From contig NZ_JAHTKU010000005.1 in NCBI RefSeq assembly GCF_019192965.1, positions 185,054 to 249,053 on the forward strand: a stretch of 64,000 bases of DNA, given 5' to 3'. The DNA comes from Nocardioides daeguensis (GTDB lineage Bacteria; Actinomycetota; Actinomycetes; Propionibacteriales; Nocardioidaceae). The notes under the pieces are model-generated. The model was not told where the DNA came from. It saw only the letters and a program-made list of their open reading frames with translations, and did not search any database. Position numbers and translations under genes: made by a program. Numbering within the stretch: position 1 is the first letter of the stretch; each line of letters opens with the position of its first letter. Positions 17,501 to 24,132 of the stretch are shown here, piece after piece.

Positions 17501-17966
17501 CCAGCGCGGGCCGCTGGACGGCGTACGACGCGAACAGCTCCGCGAGCCGGCGCGCGAGCGACCAGCGGCGGCTGCGGCGCAGCTCGCCCTCCTCGCCGTC
17601 GAGGCCGTGCCCCAGGTGGGTCGCGAGGGTCGCGCACCACGGCTCGCCGAGCGCGTCGTCGATGGTCGCGAGCAGCGGCCAGACCAGGCGATCGGGGTGC
17701 CAGGGGTCGTCGCGGTCGCGGCCGAGCAGCAGGCCGACCAGCGACGCCGGCTGGAGGAAGCGGACCCCGGCGCAGACCCCGTCTCCCCTGGACTCTCCCG
17801 CGCCGAGCCGGTGCGAGAGCCGCTGGGTGAGCCACCGCTCGACGCCCTTCGCCGGCACCACGACCACCTCGCTGGCGAACGGGTCGGCCAGCGGCGTGGC
17901 GAGCAGCCGGCCGAGCTCGTCGGCGAGCAGGTCGGTCCGCGCGGCGCGGTGCAGGTGGAGGGTCAT
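14565..17966 (-). CDS. recC: Exodeoxyribonuclease V gamma subunit, RecC
   Basis: A 1133-residue protein that starts the recCBD operon. LHLHRAARTDLLADELGRLL and VVVPAKGVERWLTQRLSHRL at the N-terminus match the RecC opening. Later segments FGHTRLPETEVDLLVAL, VQVHACHGPARQVEVLRELL and VPHRVVCLVGLDDGVFPRS are also family signatures. RecC holds inactive helicase and nuclease folds, recognises Chi-like sites and clamps the complex. TAGCCT stands 8 bases before ATG 17966, suggesting a very short or absent leader. The TetR fusion gene ends 12 bases upstream of it on the same strand, so read-through is possible. Confidence 0.94.
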   Translation of the reverse strand: MTLHLHRAARTDLLADELGRLLATPLADPFASEVVVVPAKGVERWLTQRLSHRLGAGESRGDGVCAGVRFLQPASLVGLLLGRDRDDPWHPDRLVWPLLATIDDALGEPWCATLATHLGHGLDGEEGELRRSRRWSLARRLAELFASYAVQRPALVRDWRAGRDTDGAGEPLAPDLVWEAELWRRLLARMAAAGHAEAPDVRHDRVCAALRAGEVAGLDLPDRLSLFGHTRLPETEVDLLVALAAHRDVHLWLAQPSAALWSAVASAGTDVGPRDESASAELAHHPLLASLGRDSRELATVLGARVRAGEAADLGAVPDPAAPDDLLGWLQADLRANTVLPAEERAGRVPRAADRSVQVHACHGPARQVEVLRELLVGLLEDDPTLEPRDIVVMCPDVETYAPLISAGFGMGELVGESSGAGGPGDAGLHPAHQLRVRLADRATSSTNPLLAVAVALVELAGGRATASQVLDLLARPVCRRRFGFTDDDLARMTRWVAEAGVRWGIDATQRAAYAMDGFAHNTWRAGLDRLLLGVAMSDDDHRHVGRGLPVDDIASGEIELVGRMSEAVARLGACLAALAAARAADQWFAALTDGVRDLCEVEDDDAWQLPQLERELARARASADESDPDVPLRLADVRALLQARLAGRPTRANFRTGTLTVCTMVPMRSVPHRVVCLVGLDDGVFPRSRGVNGDDVLARRPRVGERDLRGEDRQLLLDAILAAGERLVITYTGAAEHTGQERPPAVPLGELLDALDRTAAAPVRGQVVVRHPLQAFDPRNHVAGELVGAGPFSFDRATLAGARASLRERTPAPPFLDGPLAARPVQDVSLADLVDFVHRPARSFLRGRLDVATPFEPGEVADAIPVDLDNLEKWAIGDRLLQAVLASDDPAATGEAVMLAEQLRGSLPPFGLGHDALVDVVRDCQALLQQSAALRATPARAVDVDVDLGGGRRLTGTVPRVHGNQVVDVTYSRPGPKQRIASWLQVVALTATHPDENWTGHAVSRARSGPQRALAGPLDHRAAAWLAAVVALYDEGAARPLPMPLRTAHAWAEARAKELRGMDVDPADAAASAWTTDPFNPWGIKGEDDDAAHRRIWGHAAPVSVLLDAGLASYAWTLWEPLLSGAEKVGAL

Positions 17967-17977
17967 CGCGGCCGAGG

Positions 17978-19141
17978 CTACTGGCGGGGTCCGGCAGAAC
18001 CCGACGCCGTCCCCAGCACCGCCCGCCCGATCCGCAGCAGCGCGTCGCGCTGCCCGGCCTCGTCGAGCGGCAGCCGCAGCCGCATCGTGTTGACCACCGT
18101 CTGGGCGCTCCGCACGAGGGCGTGGGCGTCGCGGCGGGAGAGATCGGCGCGGCAGGCGAGGAGCAGCACGACCCACTCGTCGACGTAGTCCTGCTGCATC
18201 CGGCGGATCGGTACGCGCTCCTCCTGCGGCACGTGGACGATCTCGGTGAACAGGGCGGCCAGGGCGTCCCCCTGCGCGACGTTGATCCGCACCAGCGACG
18301 CCAGCGCCCGGTCGAGTGCCTCCGCGGGGTCGCGGGTGGAGGACAGGACACCGGCCAGGTCGAACTGCATCGCGTCGAGGCAGCGCGTGATGACGTGGGC
18401 CAGGACCGCCGACTTGCGGGGGAAGTGGTGGTAGAGGGTCGGCCCGGAGATGCCCGCGGCGGCGCCGATGTCGTCCATGCCGACGGCGTGGAAGCCGCGC
18501 TCCGCGAACAGGCGGACGGCGGCCGACAGGGCCGCCTCACGGCGCGACGCGGGCTGCAGCCCGCCCGCGGTGCCGGCCGGCCGCGCCGCCACCGCGCCGT
18601 CGGGTGCCAGGTCACCGAGCTCGGCCACCGCCGTCGCCGCCGCCACCATCAGCCGCCGCGCCCGGTCCCGGTCGACCTTCGCCCGCTCGAACGCCCGTCC
18701 GGTCGTGAGCACCGAGTGCACGGCCCACGCCGGGACCTCCCCGCCGACGGCGCGCCGCAGCGGCTCGAGCGCCGCCCGGTAGCGCGCCTGCAGCTCCGCG
18801 GCCCGGTCCGGCTCGAGGAAGACCTGTCCGCGCTGCCACACGCTGCCGGTCCGGTCCGGTCGCAGCAGCGCGGATGCCGCCGTGTCGAGCAGCCCGGACA
18901 GGTCGGCCGGGCCGTCGTAGGCCTGCTCGAGGAGCTCGACCTCCTGCTCCACCGCAGCCGCGAGGAGACCGGTCTTGCCGCTGAAGTGACGGTAGAGCGC
19001 GGACGCCGAGACGCCGACCTCGGCGGCGATGTCGGCGACCGAGACGTCGTGGAACCCGGCGCGCTCGAACTGCCGGGCGGCGGCCGCGACGATCAGCTGC
19101 TTGCGGTTGCGCGGGCGGCGCTGGGGGACGGCGTCGGACAT
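17978..19141 (-). CDS. Tandem TetR regulator: two TetR units fused in one chain
   Basis: 387 residues, about twice a normal TetR. The first helix-turn-helix is at about residues 12-58 (VSVADIAAEVGVSASALYRH, FSGKTGLL). A complete second one is at about 200-250 (VGMDDIGAAAGISGPTLYHH, FPRKSAVLAHV). Each is followed by its own helical ligand domain. One chain could therefore act as an intramolecular dimer. Paired TetR fusions occur in Actinobacteria near fatty-acid genes, but the ligand here is unknown. The start ATG lies in an 11-bp triple repeat, 21 bases after the patatin stop, so it is probably the last gene of that operon. Confidence 0.88.
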   Translation of the reverse strand: MSDAVPQRRPRNRKQLIVAAAARQFERAGFHDVSVADIAAEVGVSASALYRHFSGKTGLLAAAVEQEVELLEQAYDGPADLSGLLDTAASALLRPDRTGSVWQRGQVFLEPDRAAELQARYRAALEPLRRAVGGEVPAWAVHSVLTTGRAFERAKVDRDRARRLMVAAATAVAELGDLAPDGAVAARPAGTAGGLQPASRREAALSAAVRLFAERGFHAVGMDDIGAAAGISGPTLYHHFPRKSAVLAHVITRCLDAMQFDLAGVLSSTRDPAEALDRALASLVRINVAQGDALAALFTEIVHVPQEERVPIRRMQQDYVDEWVVLLLACRADLSRRDAHALVRSAQTVVNTMRLRLPLDEAGQRDALLRIGRAVLGTASGSAGPRQ

Positions 19142-19173
19142 CAGGCGGGCATCAGGCGGGCATCAGGCGGGCA
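19141..19173. repeat. Three copies of an 11-bp tandem repeat at a gene junction
   Basis: TCAGGCGGGCA is repeated three times without interruption. On the minus strand it covers the patatin stop codon, the 21-base gap and the first base of the TetR start codon. Each copy carries a TGA/ATG-like overlap, so the copy number changes the distance between the two genes. It looks like a slippage product. Confidence 0.8.
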
Positions 19174-20104
19174 GCTGGTCGAGGTAGTCGACCATCGCCA
19201 GCCGCCCCCGCTCGATCGCGTCGTCGATGGCGGACAGGTCGGCGCTGAGCCGCGACACCTCGGGCGAGCCGAGCGGCGGGCGCACCTCGACCAGGGTGGG
19301 TACGTCGGCGAGGGTCCCCGCGGCGAGGCGCAGGTCGTCGGCGGCGTACGACCGGAACCGGTCGACGTGCGCGGCACCGGCGGCGCGTCCGTGCCGCAGG
19401 AAGTACGGCGCGAGCAGCAGCCGCTCGAAGCGCGAGGGCGGCACCGCCCGCTGGTCGGCGCGGCGGGTGCGCAGCACCAGGACGTGGGTGGCGCCCTGGG
19501 CGAGCGCGGTGCGGTAGGGCACGCCCTCGGAGAGGCCGCCGTCGACGTACCTCCGATCGCCCACCTTCACCGGCCGACCCGCGAGCAGCGGGATGCAGGA
19601 GCTGGCGCGCAGGGCGGTCTGGGCGCTCAGCCGGTCGACGACGTGGGGCGCCAGGTCGGTCTCCTTCCCGGTGGCGGCGTCGGTCGCGATCGGGTGGAAG
19701 CCGATCGGGTTGGCCACGATCGCGTCGAAGTCCATCGGGGTGATCGACTCGTAGACGTGGTGGACCAGGCGCCGCAGGTCGACGACCGGGCCGCCGCGCA
19801 GGACCCGGCGCGGGTCGGTCACCTTCGCGGCCTGGACCTCGGGCCAGGCCCAGCTGCGCAGCCAGCGCTGCGCCTCGCCGGTCAGCAGCCAGGCTCCGTT
19901 GAGCGCACCGCCGGAGGTTCCGTAGACGTCGTCGAAGCAGTCGGTCAGCCCGGCCTCGTCGAGGGCGAGCGCCATGCCCGCGGAGTACGCCGCCCGGCTG
20001 CCGCCGCCCTCGATGGCCAAGGCGATCCGGTGGTCGTCGGTGCGCTGCCCCGGCCGGCTGCCGGACGCGCGCCGCGCGGCGAGGGCGTCGAGCAGCCTGG
20101 TCAT
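19163..20104 (-). CDS. Patatin-like phospholipase
   Basis: A 313-residue serine hydrolase of the patatin family. IALAIEGGGSRAAYSAGMAL holds the glycine-rich oxyanion segment, VYGTSGGALNGAW the GxSxG nucleophile, and YVDGGLSEGVP the DG motif with the catalytic Asp. Such enzymes release fatty acids from phospholipids or other lipids. No signal peptide or membrane segment is visible, so it probably acts in the cytoplasm or at the inner face of the membrane. Its ATG overlaps the acetyltransferase stop (ATGA), so it is translationally coupled within the operon. The tandem TetR that follows may control it. Confidence 0.92.
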   Translation of the reverse strand: MTRLLDALAARRASGSRPGQRTDDHRIALAIEGGGSRAAYSAGMALALDEAGLTDCFDDVYGTSGGALNGAWLLTGEAQRWLRSWAWPEVQAAKVTDPRRVLRGGPVVDLRRLVHHVYESITPMDFDAIVANPIGFHPIATDAATGKETDLAPHVVDRLSAQTALRASSCIPLLAGRPVKVGDRRYVDGGLSEGVPYRTALAQGATHVLVLRTRRADQRAVPPSRFERLLLAPYFLRHGRAAGAAHVDRFRSYAADDLRLAAGTLADVPTLVEVRPPLGSPEVSRLSADLSAIDDAIERGRLAMVDYLDQLPA

Positions 20105-20679
20105 GCGGGGAGCTCTCTCACCACCCGGGCCGGGTTGCCGACCGCCAGCACGCCGGCGGGCAGGTCGCGGGTGACGACCGAGCCGGCGCCGACGACGGTG
20201 TCGGCGCCGATGGTGACGCCGGGGCAGACGATGACGCCGCCGCCGAGCCACACGTTGTCACCGATCGTGATCGGCGCGGCGTTCTCCCACTTGGCGCGCC
20301 GCGGTCCCGCCTCGAGCGGGTGGAGCGGGGTGAGCAGCTGGACGTTCGGCCCGATCTGCACGTCGTCGCCGATGGTGATGTCGACGACGTCGAGGGCGAC
20401 CAGGCCGAAGTTCACGAAGACCCCCGACCCCACCCGGATCTGGGAGCCGTAGTCGACCCGCAGCGGCGGGCGGATCGTGCTGTCCTCGCCGAGGGCGCCG
20501 AGCAGCTCGCGCAGGATCTCGCCACGACGAGCGCGCTCGCGGACGCCGGTCGCGTTGTAGGCCTCGGTGAGCTCCTGGGCCCGGACGTGGTCGGCGATGA
20601 GCTCGGGGTCGTCGGCGAGGTAGAGCTCGCCGGCGAGCATCCGTTCCTTCGTCGACCGGGTGTCGTCCACCGCGCTCAC
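20101..20679 (-). CDS. Sugar O-acetyltransferase (maltose/galactoside acetyltransferase type)
   Basis: A 192-residue left-handed beta-helix enzyme. TKERMLAGELYLADDPEL is the N-terminal Mac domain of maltose/galactoside acetyltransferases. Hexapeptide repeats follow (IGDDVQIGPNVQLLTPLHPL, ITIGDNVWLGGGVIVCPGVT, IGADTVVGAGSVVTRDLPAG). The His in LTPLHPL is the usual catalytic base. It transfers acetyl from acetyl-CoA to a sugar hydroxyl. GTG 20679 overlaps the stop of the upstream gene; a later ATG (residue 14) would cut into the Mac domain, so GTG is preferred. Confidence 0.9.
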   Translation of the reverse strand: MSAVDDTRSTKERMLAGELYLADDPELIADHVRAQELTEAYNATGVRERARRGEILRELLGALGEDSTIRPPLRVDYGSQIRVGSGVFVNFGLVALDVVDITIGDDVQIGPNVQLLTPLHPLEAGPRRAKWENAAPITIGDNVWLGGGVIVCPGVTIGADTVVGAGSVVTRDLPAGVLAVGNPARVVRELPA

Positions 20680-21176
20680 CGCTCGTGCTCGTCGGTGTGG
20701 TGCCGGCGGTCGTCGGCCTCGGTGATCTCGCCCTCGAGCGCGGCGCGGGCCTCGGGCTTGCCGTGGAACCGGCGGTAGGAGTAGACGAGCAGGCCCAGCG
20801 CGATCGCGCAGGACAGCAGCAGCGTGACACCGGTCCACACGCCGCCGGGCAGCCACCAGCGCTCGGCGATCGGCCACCAGTCCGGCGTGTCCGGGTCGAG
20901 CAGCCACACCAGGCCGAAGGCACCGATCCCCAGCGCGCCGATGGTCGAGGCGACGATCCGCGGCCAGGTCTCGACGCCCTCCGCGGCCGCGCGCAGGGCC
21001 CGCAGCAGGACGGGGTCGAGGAGCCGCTCGGCCCAGGTGTACTGCTGGGACAGCACCGCCAGGCCGGCCGCCATGAGCAGCAGCCCCGGCCCGGGCAGCA
21101 CCATCGCCGCGATGCCGGCGAGCAGCAGCACCCAGCCGAGGACCTCGAGGACGATCCGCTTCGCCGCGCCGGTCAC
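20676..21176 (-). CDS. PGPGW-type small membrane protein
   Basis: A 166-residue protein with four hydrophobic segments. The first hairpin, VLGWVLLLAGIAAMVLPGPG followed by LLLMAAGLAVLSQQYTWAER, carries the PGPG motif of the PGPGW membrane family. Two more segments (IVASTIGALGIGAFGLVWLL and VTLLLSCAIALGLLVYSYRR) follow. The C-terminus is charged and His-rich (DDRRHHTDEHER). The family has no known activity. GTG 21176 overlaps the NTF2-like stop, so it sits in a coupled operon with lipid- and sugar-modifying enzymes; a cell-envelope role is an inference. Confidence 0.8.
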   Translation of the reverse strand: MTGAAKRIVLEVLGWVLLLAGIAAMVLPGPGLLLMAAGLAVLSQQYTWAERLLDPVLLRALRAAAEGVETWPRIVASTIGALGIGAFGLVWLLDPDTPDWWPIAERWWLPGGVWTGVTLLLSCAIALGLLVYSYRRFHGKPEARAALEGEITEADDRRHHTDEHER

Positions 21177-21694
21177 CGGCCCGCCTCCCGTCCGCCGCCG
21201 AACCGGTCGAGCCAGGCGAGCACGTCCTCGTCGGCGTTGCCGTGGGCCGCCGCGATCCGGGCCCACCGCTGGGCCATGGCGTGGAAGCGCAGCGGGTTGT
21301 AGACGTCCTCCTCGCGGGAGAAGAGCCCGTCGCCGGCGTACGTCATGATCGTGATGTTGGGCTCGCTCAGCATCGTCCCGTCGCCCGGGTCCGGCATCGG
21401 GTTGAGCACCTCGCAGACCAGCCGGTTCTGCGCGGCGTCGACGACCTGCCAGGTGATCGGGAACTCCGGCATCACCCGGCCCGGGTACGACGTCATCGTG
21501 CGCACCGACCACGCGCGGATCTCGTCGCGGCCGCGGAAGGTGCCCATCGCGTGCTCGACGTACTCGGCGTCGGGGGTGAACAGGTCCGCGTAGCCGTCCC
21601 AGTCCCCGGTCCCGGCGAAGCCCGCCACCTGCTGGTGGAAGGCGGCGTAGGCCTCGGTGATCTCCTCGGCGGCGAACGCGGGCGCGGGGTTCAT
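21173..21694 (-). CDS. NTF2-like/SnoaL-like domain protein
   Basis: A 173-residue protein of the SnoaL/NTF2 fold: AYAAFHQQVAGFAGTGDWDG, LFTPDAEYVEHAMGTFRGRD and REEDVYNPLRFHAMAQRWA are typical. Many members are isomerases, hydrolases or non-enzymatic binding proteins, so no reaction is assigned. ATG 21694 is preferred over TTG 21706. It heads an operon in which the four following junctions are three 4-base overlaps and one 21-base gap. It is divergent from the cyclase gene, 69 bases apart. Confidence 0.8.
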   Translation of the reverse strand: MNPAPAFAAEEITEAYAAFHQQVAGFAGTGDWDGYADLFTPDAEYVEHAMGTFRGRDEIRAWSVRTMTSYPGRVMPEFPITWQVVDAAQNRLVCEVLNPMPDPGDGTMLSEPNITIMTYAGDGLFSREEDVYNPLRFHAMAQRWARIAAAHGNADEDVLAWLDRFGGGREAGR

Positions 21695-21763
21695 GGGTCG
21701 ATCCAATCAGGTCCGGCCAATCGACGCCCCGGCCCCGGGATTTCGCGAGGCTAGGCTTCGGCC

Positions 21764-23335
21764 ATGCCGCACGGGACTGCCTCGCGACGACGCAGCCCGT
21801 TCGGCTCGCGGGTCCTCGGGCCGCGCGACCAGGAGCCCCGCCAGCTGCGGGTGCGGATCCAGGTGCTGCTGACGGTGATGCTGGTGACGACGAACCTGGT
21901 CGGCGCCCTGGTCGTGTTCGTCATCAACACCTGGGCGATCCCCTCGCCGGGCCCCAACGGCGAGATGGTGCTGGCGCTCGCGATCGCGATCCCGACGTAC
22001 GTCGTGCTGGCCGCGATCGTCGGGGCGACCTGGGGCACGACCTCGTCGCTGCGCGCGCTGCGATGGGCCACCCAGCCAGAGATCGACGTCGACGCGGCGC
22101 AGCGGGCGCGGGCGCTGCGAGTGCCGCTCACGCTCACCGTCGCCCAGTTCATCATCTGGGGAGTGGGCACGGTCCTGTTCACGGTCCTCACGATCGTGCT
22201 GCAGCCCTCCCGCGCCGTCGGCACCGCCCTCACCGTCGGCATCGGCGCGGTCGTGGTGGCGGGGATCGCCTACCTGCTGACCGAGTTCACCCTGCGCCCG
22301 ATCTCGGCCCGCGCGCTCGCCGGGGTGAAGGTGACCAGCAAGGTGCGCGGCGTCGGGGTCGGTCCGCGGATGGCGATCTTCTGGACCGTCGGCACCGCCG
22401 CACCGGTCGTCGGGCTGCTCATCGCCGCGATCCTCGCCCTGACCCCGGCTGGCTCCGACGCGAGCCTGACCCAGCTCGCAGTGGTGACGATCATCGTGTG
22501 CTGCGCGGTCCTGGTCTTCGGCTTCCTGCTCACCGACCTCAACGCCCGCTCCGTGGTCGCGCCGCTGCTGTCGGTGCGCGACGCGATGCAGGAGGTCGAG
22601 AAGGGCCGGCTCGATGCCGACGTCGTCGTGTACGACGGCACCGAGCTCGGCCAGCTGCAGAGCGGCTTCAACTCGATGGTCCACGGGCTGCGCGAGCGCG
22701 AGCAGATCCGCGACCTGTTCGGCCGCCACGTCGGCCAGGAGGTCGCCGCGGCCGCGGCCGCGCTGGGCGCCGGCGAGATCGAGCTCGGCGGCGAGACCCG
22801 GGTGTGCTCGGTGCTCTTCGTCGACCTGGTCGGCTCCACGACGTACGCCACCCAGCACGGGCCGACCGAGGTGGTCGCCGTCCTCAACCGGTTCTTCGCG
22901 GTGGTCGTCGACGAGGTGGACCGGCACCACGGACTGGTCAACAAGTTCATCGGCGACGCGGTGCTGGCGATCTTCGGCGCGCCGGTCGACCACCCCGACC
23001 ATGCGGCCGCGGCCCTCTCCGCGGCCCGCGCGACGGCCGCCCGGCTGGCCGTCGAGGTGCCCGAGGTGGCCGCCGGGATCGGTGTCGCGACCGGTCAGGT
23101 CGTCGCCGGCAACGTGGGCCACGAGCAGCGCTTCGAGTACACCGTCATCGGCGACGCCGTGAACTCCGCCGCCCGGCTCACCGACCTCGCCAAGGACGTC
23201 CCCGGCGGCATCTTGGTGTCCGGGGACTCCGTCGCCGCGGCCGGCGCGGACGAGGCCGCCCACTGGACGGCGTACGGCGAGACGACGCTGCGCGGGCGGA
23301 CCGAGCCGACCCGGCTGGCGATCCGACGCTTGTAA
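21764..23335 (+). CDS. Membrane-bound class III adenylate/guanylate cyclase with HAMP domain
   Basis: 523 residues. Six transmembrane segments lie in the first 265 residues (for example VLLTVMLVTTNLVGALVVFV and LAVVTIIVCCAVLVFGFLLT). A HAMP-like linker (NARSVVAPLLSVRDAMQEVE) leads to a catalytic domain at about 330-500. VLFVDLVGSTTYA and FIGDAVLAIFG supply the two metal-binding Asp residues, LVNKFIGDAV the purine-contacting Lys, and TVIGDAVNSAARL the Asn and Arg of the transition state. The layout matches the mycobacterial Rv1318c-Rv1320c type. TAGGCT stands 6 bases before ATG 21764, predicting a leaderless transcript. The product is most likely cAMP. Confidence 0.92.
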   Translation: MPHGTASRRRSPFGSRVLGPRDQEPRQLRVRIQVLLTVMLVTTNLVGALVVFVINTWAIPSPGPNGEMVLALAIAIPTYVVLAAIVGATWGTTSSLRALRWATQPEIDVDAAQRARALRVPLTLTVAQFIIWGVGTVLFTVLTIVLQPSRAVGTALTVGIGAVVVAGIAYLLTEFTLRPISARALAGVKVTSKVRGVGVGPRMAIFWTVGTAAPVVGLLIAAILALTPAGSDASLTQLAVVTIIVCCAVLVFGFLLTDLNARSVVAPLLSVRDAMQEVEKGRLDADVVVYDGTELGQLQSGFNSMVHGLREREQIRDLFGRHVGQEVAAAAAALGAGEIELGGETRVCSVLFVDLVGSTTYATQHGPTEVVAVLNRFFAVVVDEVDRHHGLVNKFIGDAVLAIFGAPVDHPDHAAAALSAARATAARLAVEVPEVAAGIGVATGQVVAGNVGHEQRFEYTVIGDAVNSAARLTDLAKDVPGGILVSGDSVAAAGADEAAHWTAYGETTLRGRTEPTRLAIRRL

Positions 23336-23536
23336 CTAAGTGTTACCGCACGAAATGTGCCGCAACAACACCCGGGTAGTAGCAACAACACCCGGGTAGT
23401 CCGTTCGCCGAGCCCGGCGCGCACGTACGGCACCGCGCACCCGCGCGTGAACGCCGAAGACCCCTCCACCTCGGCGCTGTTGCTACTACCCGGGCGCTGT
23501 GGCACCGGTTTTCGTGCTGTAACCCTTAGTTACAAG
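23329..23536. repeat. Long inverted repeat between convergent genes
   Basis: The left arm begins CTTGTAACTAAG at 23329 and runs to about 23390. The right arm ends CTTAGTTACAAG at 23525-23536 and starts near 23475. The arms share CACGAAA, a GTGCC segment and CACCCGGGTAGTAGCAACAA with short mismatches. The left arm contains CAACAACACCCGGGTAGT twice. The repeat overlaps the cyclase stop codon and stops 2 bases before the TetR stop. It may act as a two-way terminator or be a small transposon-like element. Confidence 0.8.
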
Positions 23537-23538
23537 GC

Positions 23539-24132
23539 TCAGGCCAGCGCGCCCAGCGCCTGACCGATCACGACGAGCAGCTTCGCCGGATCCAGGTCGA
23601 CGTCGGTCGGTACGACGGTCAGCTGGGCGTCGCGCTGCAGGACCGCGAGCCCGTGGACGGTGGCCCAGCCGATGGTGACCAGCTCCTCGGTGGGCACCGA
23701 CGCGGCCCAGCCGGTGGCCTGCGCGGCACCGACCAGGTCGAGCAGCAGCGCCCGGTGGGCGAGCCGGACCTCGCCGAGGGCCGGGTCGTCGGTGTGCAGC
23801 AGCTCGGGGCGGAACATGACGTCGAACATCGTGGGCTGGCGCGCGGCGAACTCGACGTACGCGACCCCCGCGGCGGTCACCTGCTGCCCGCCGGCCACCG
23901 CGACCCCGGAGACCGCGGCACGGGTCCGGCTCAGGAGCAGCTCGAAGCCCTCGACCGCGAGCGCGGTGAACAGGCCGGCCCGGTCCGCGAAGTGGTGGGC
24001 GGTGGCCTGGTGGGAGACGCCGACCCGGCGAGCGATGGCGCGCAGGCTGGCCTTGGCCGGGCCGCACGCCGCGATCTCCTGCTCCGCCGCACGGATCAGC
24101 CGCTGGCGCAGGTCGGCGTTCCTCATGATCAT
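23539..24132 (-). CDS. TetR family regulator, partner of the MmpL transporter
   Basis: A 197-residue TetR protein. The helix-turn-helix is KASLRAIARRVGVSHQATAH (about 26-45), followed by HFADRAGLFTALAVEGFELL. The C-terminal domain resembles the WHG-type TetR ligand domain (QPTMFDVMFRPELLHTDDPA). Its ATG 24132 overlaps the stop of the MmpL gene, so both are made from one mRNA. A perfect 27-bp palindrome overlaps the promoter of that mRNA and is the likely binding site. This gives a self-limiting circuit; the ligand is unknown. Confidence 0.88.
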   Translation of the reverse strand: MIMRNADLRQRLIRAAEQEIAACGPAKASLRAIARRVGVSHQATAHHFADRAGLFTALAVEGFELLLSRTRAAVSGVAVAGGQQVTAAGVAYVEFAARQPTMFDVMFRPELLHTDDPALGEVRLAHRALLLDLVGAAQATGWAASVPTEELVTIGWATVHGLAVLQRDAQLTVVPTDVDLDPAKLLVVIGQALGALA

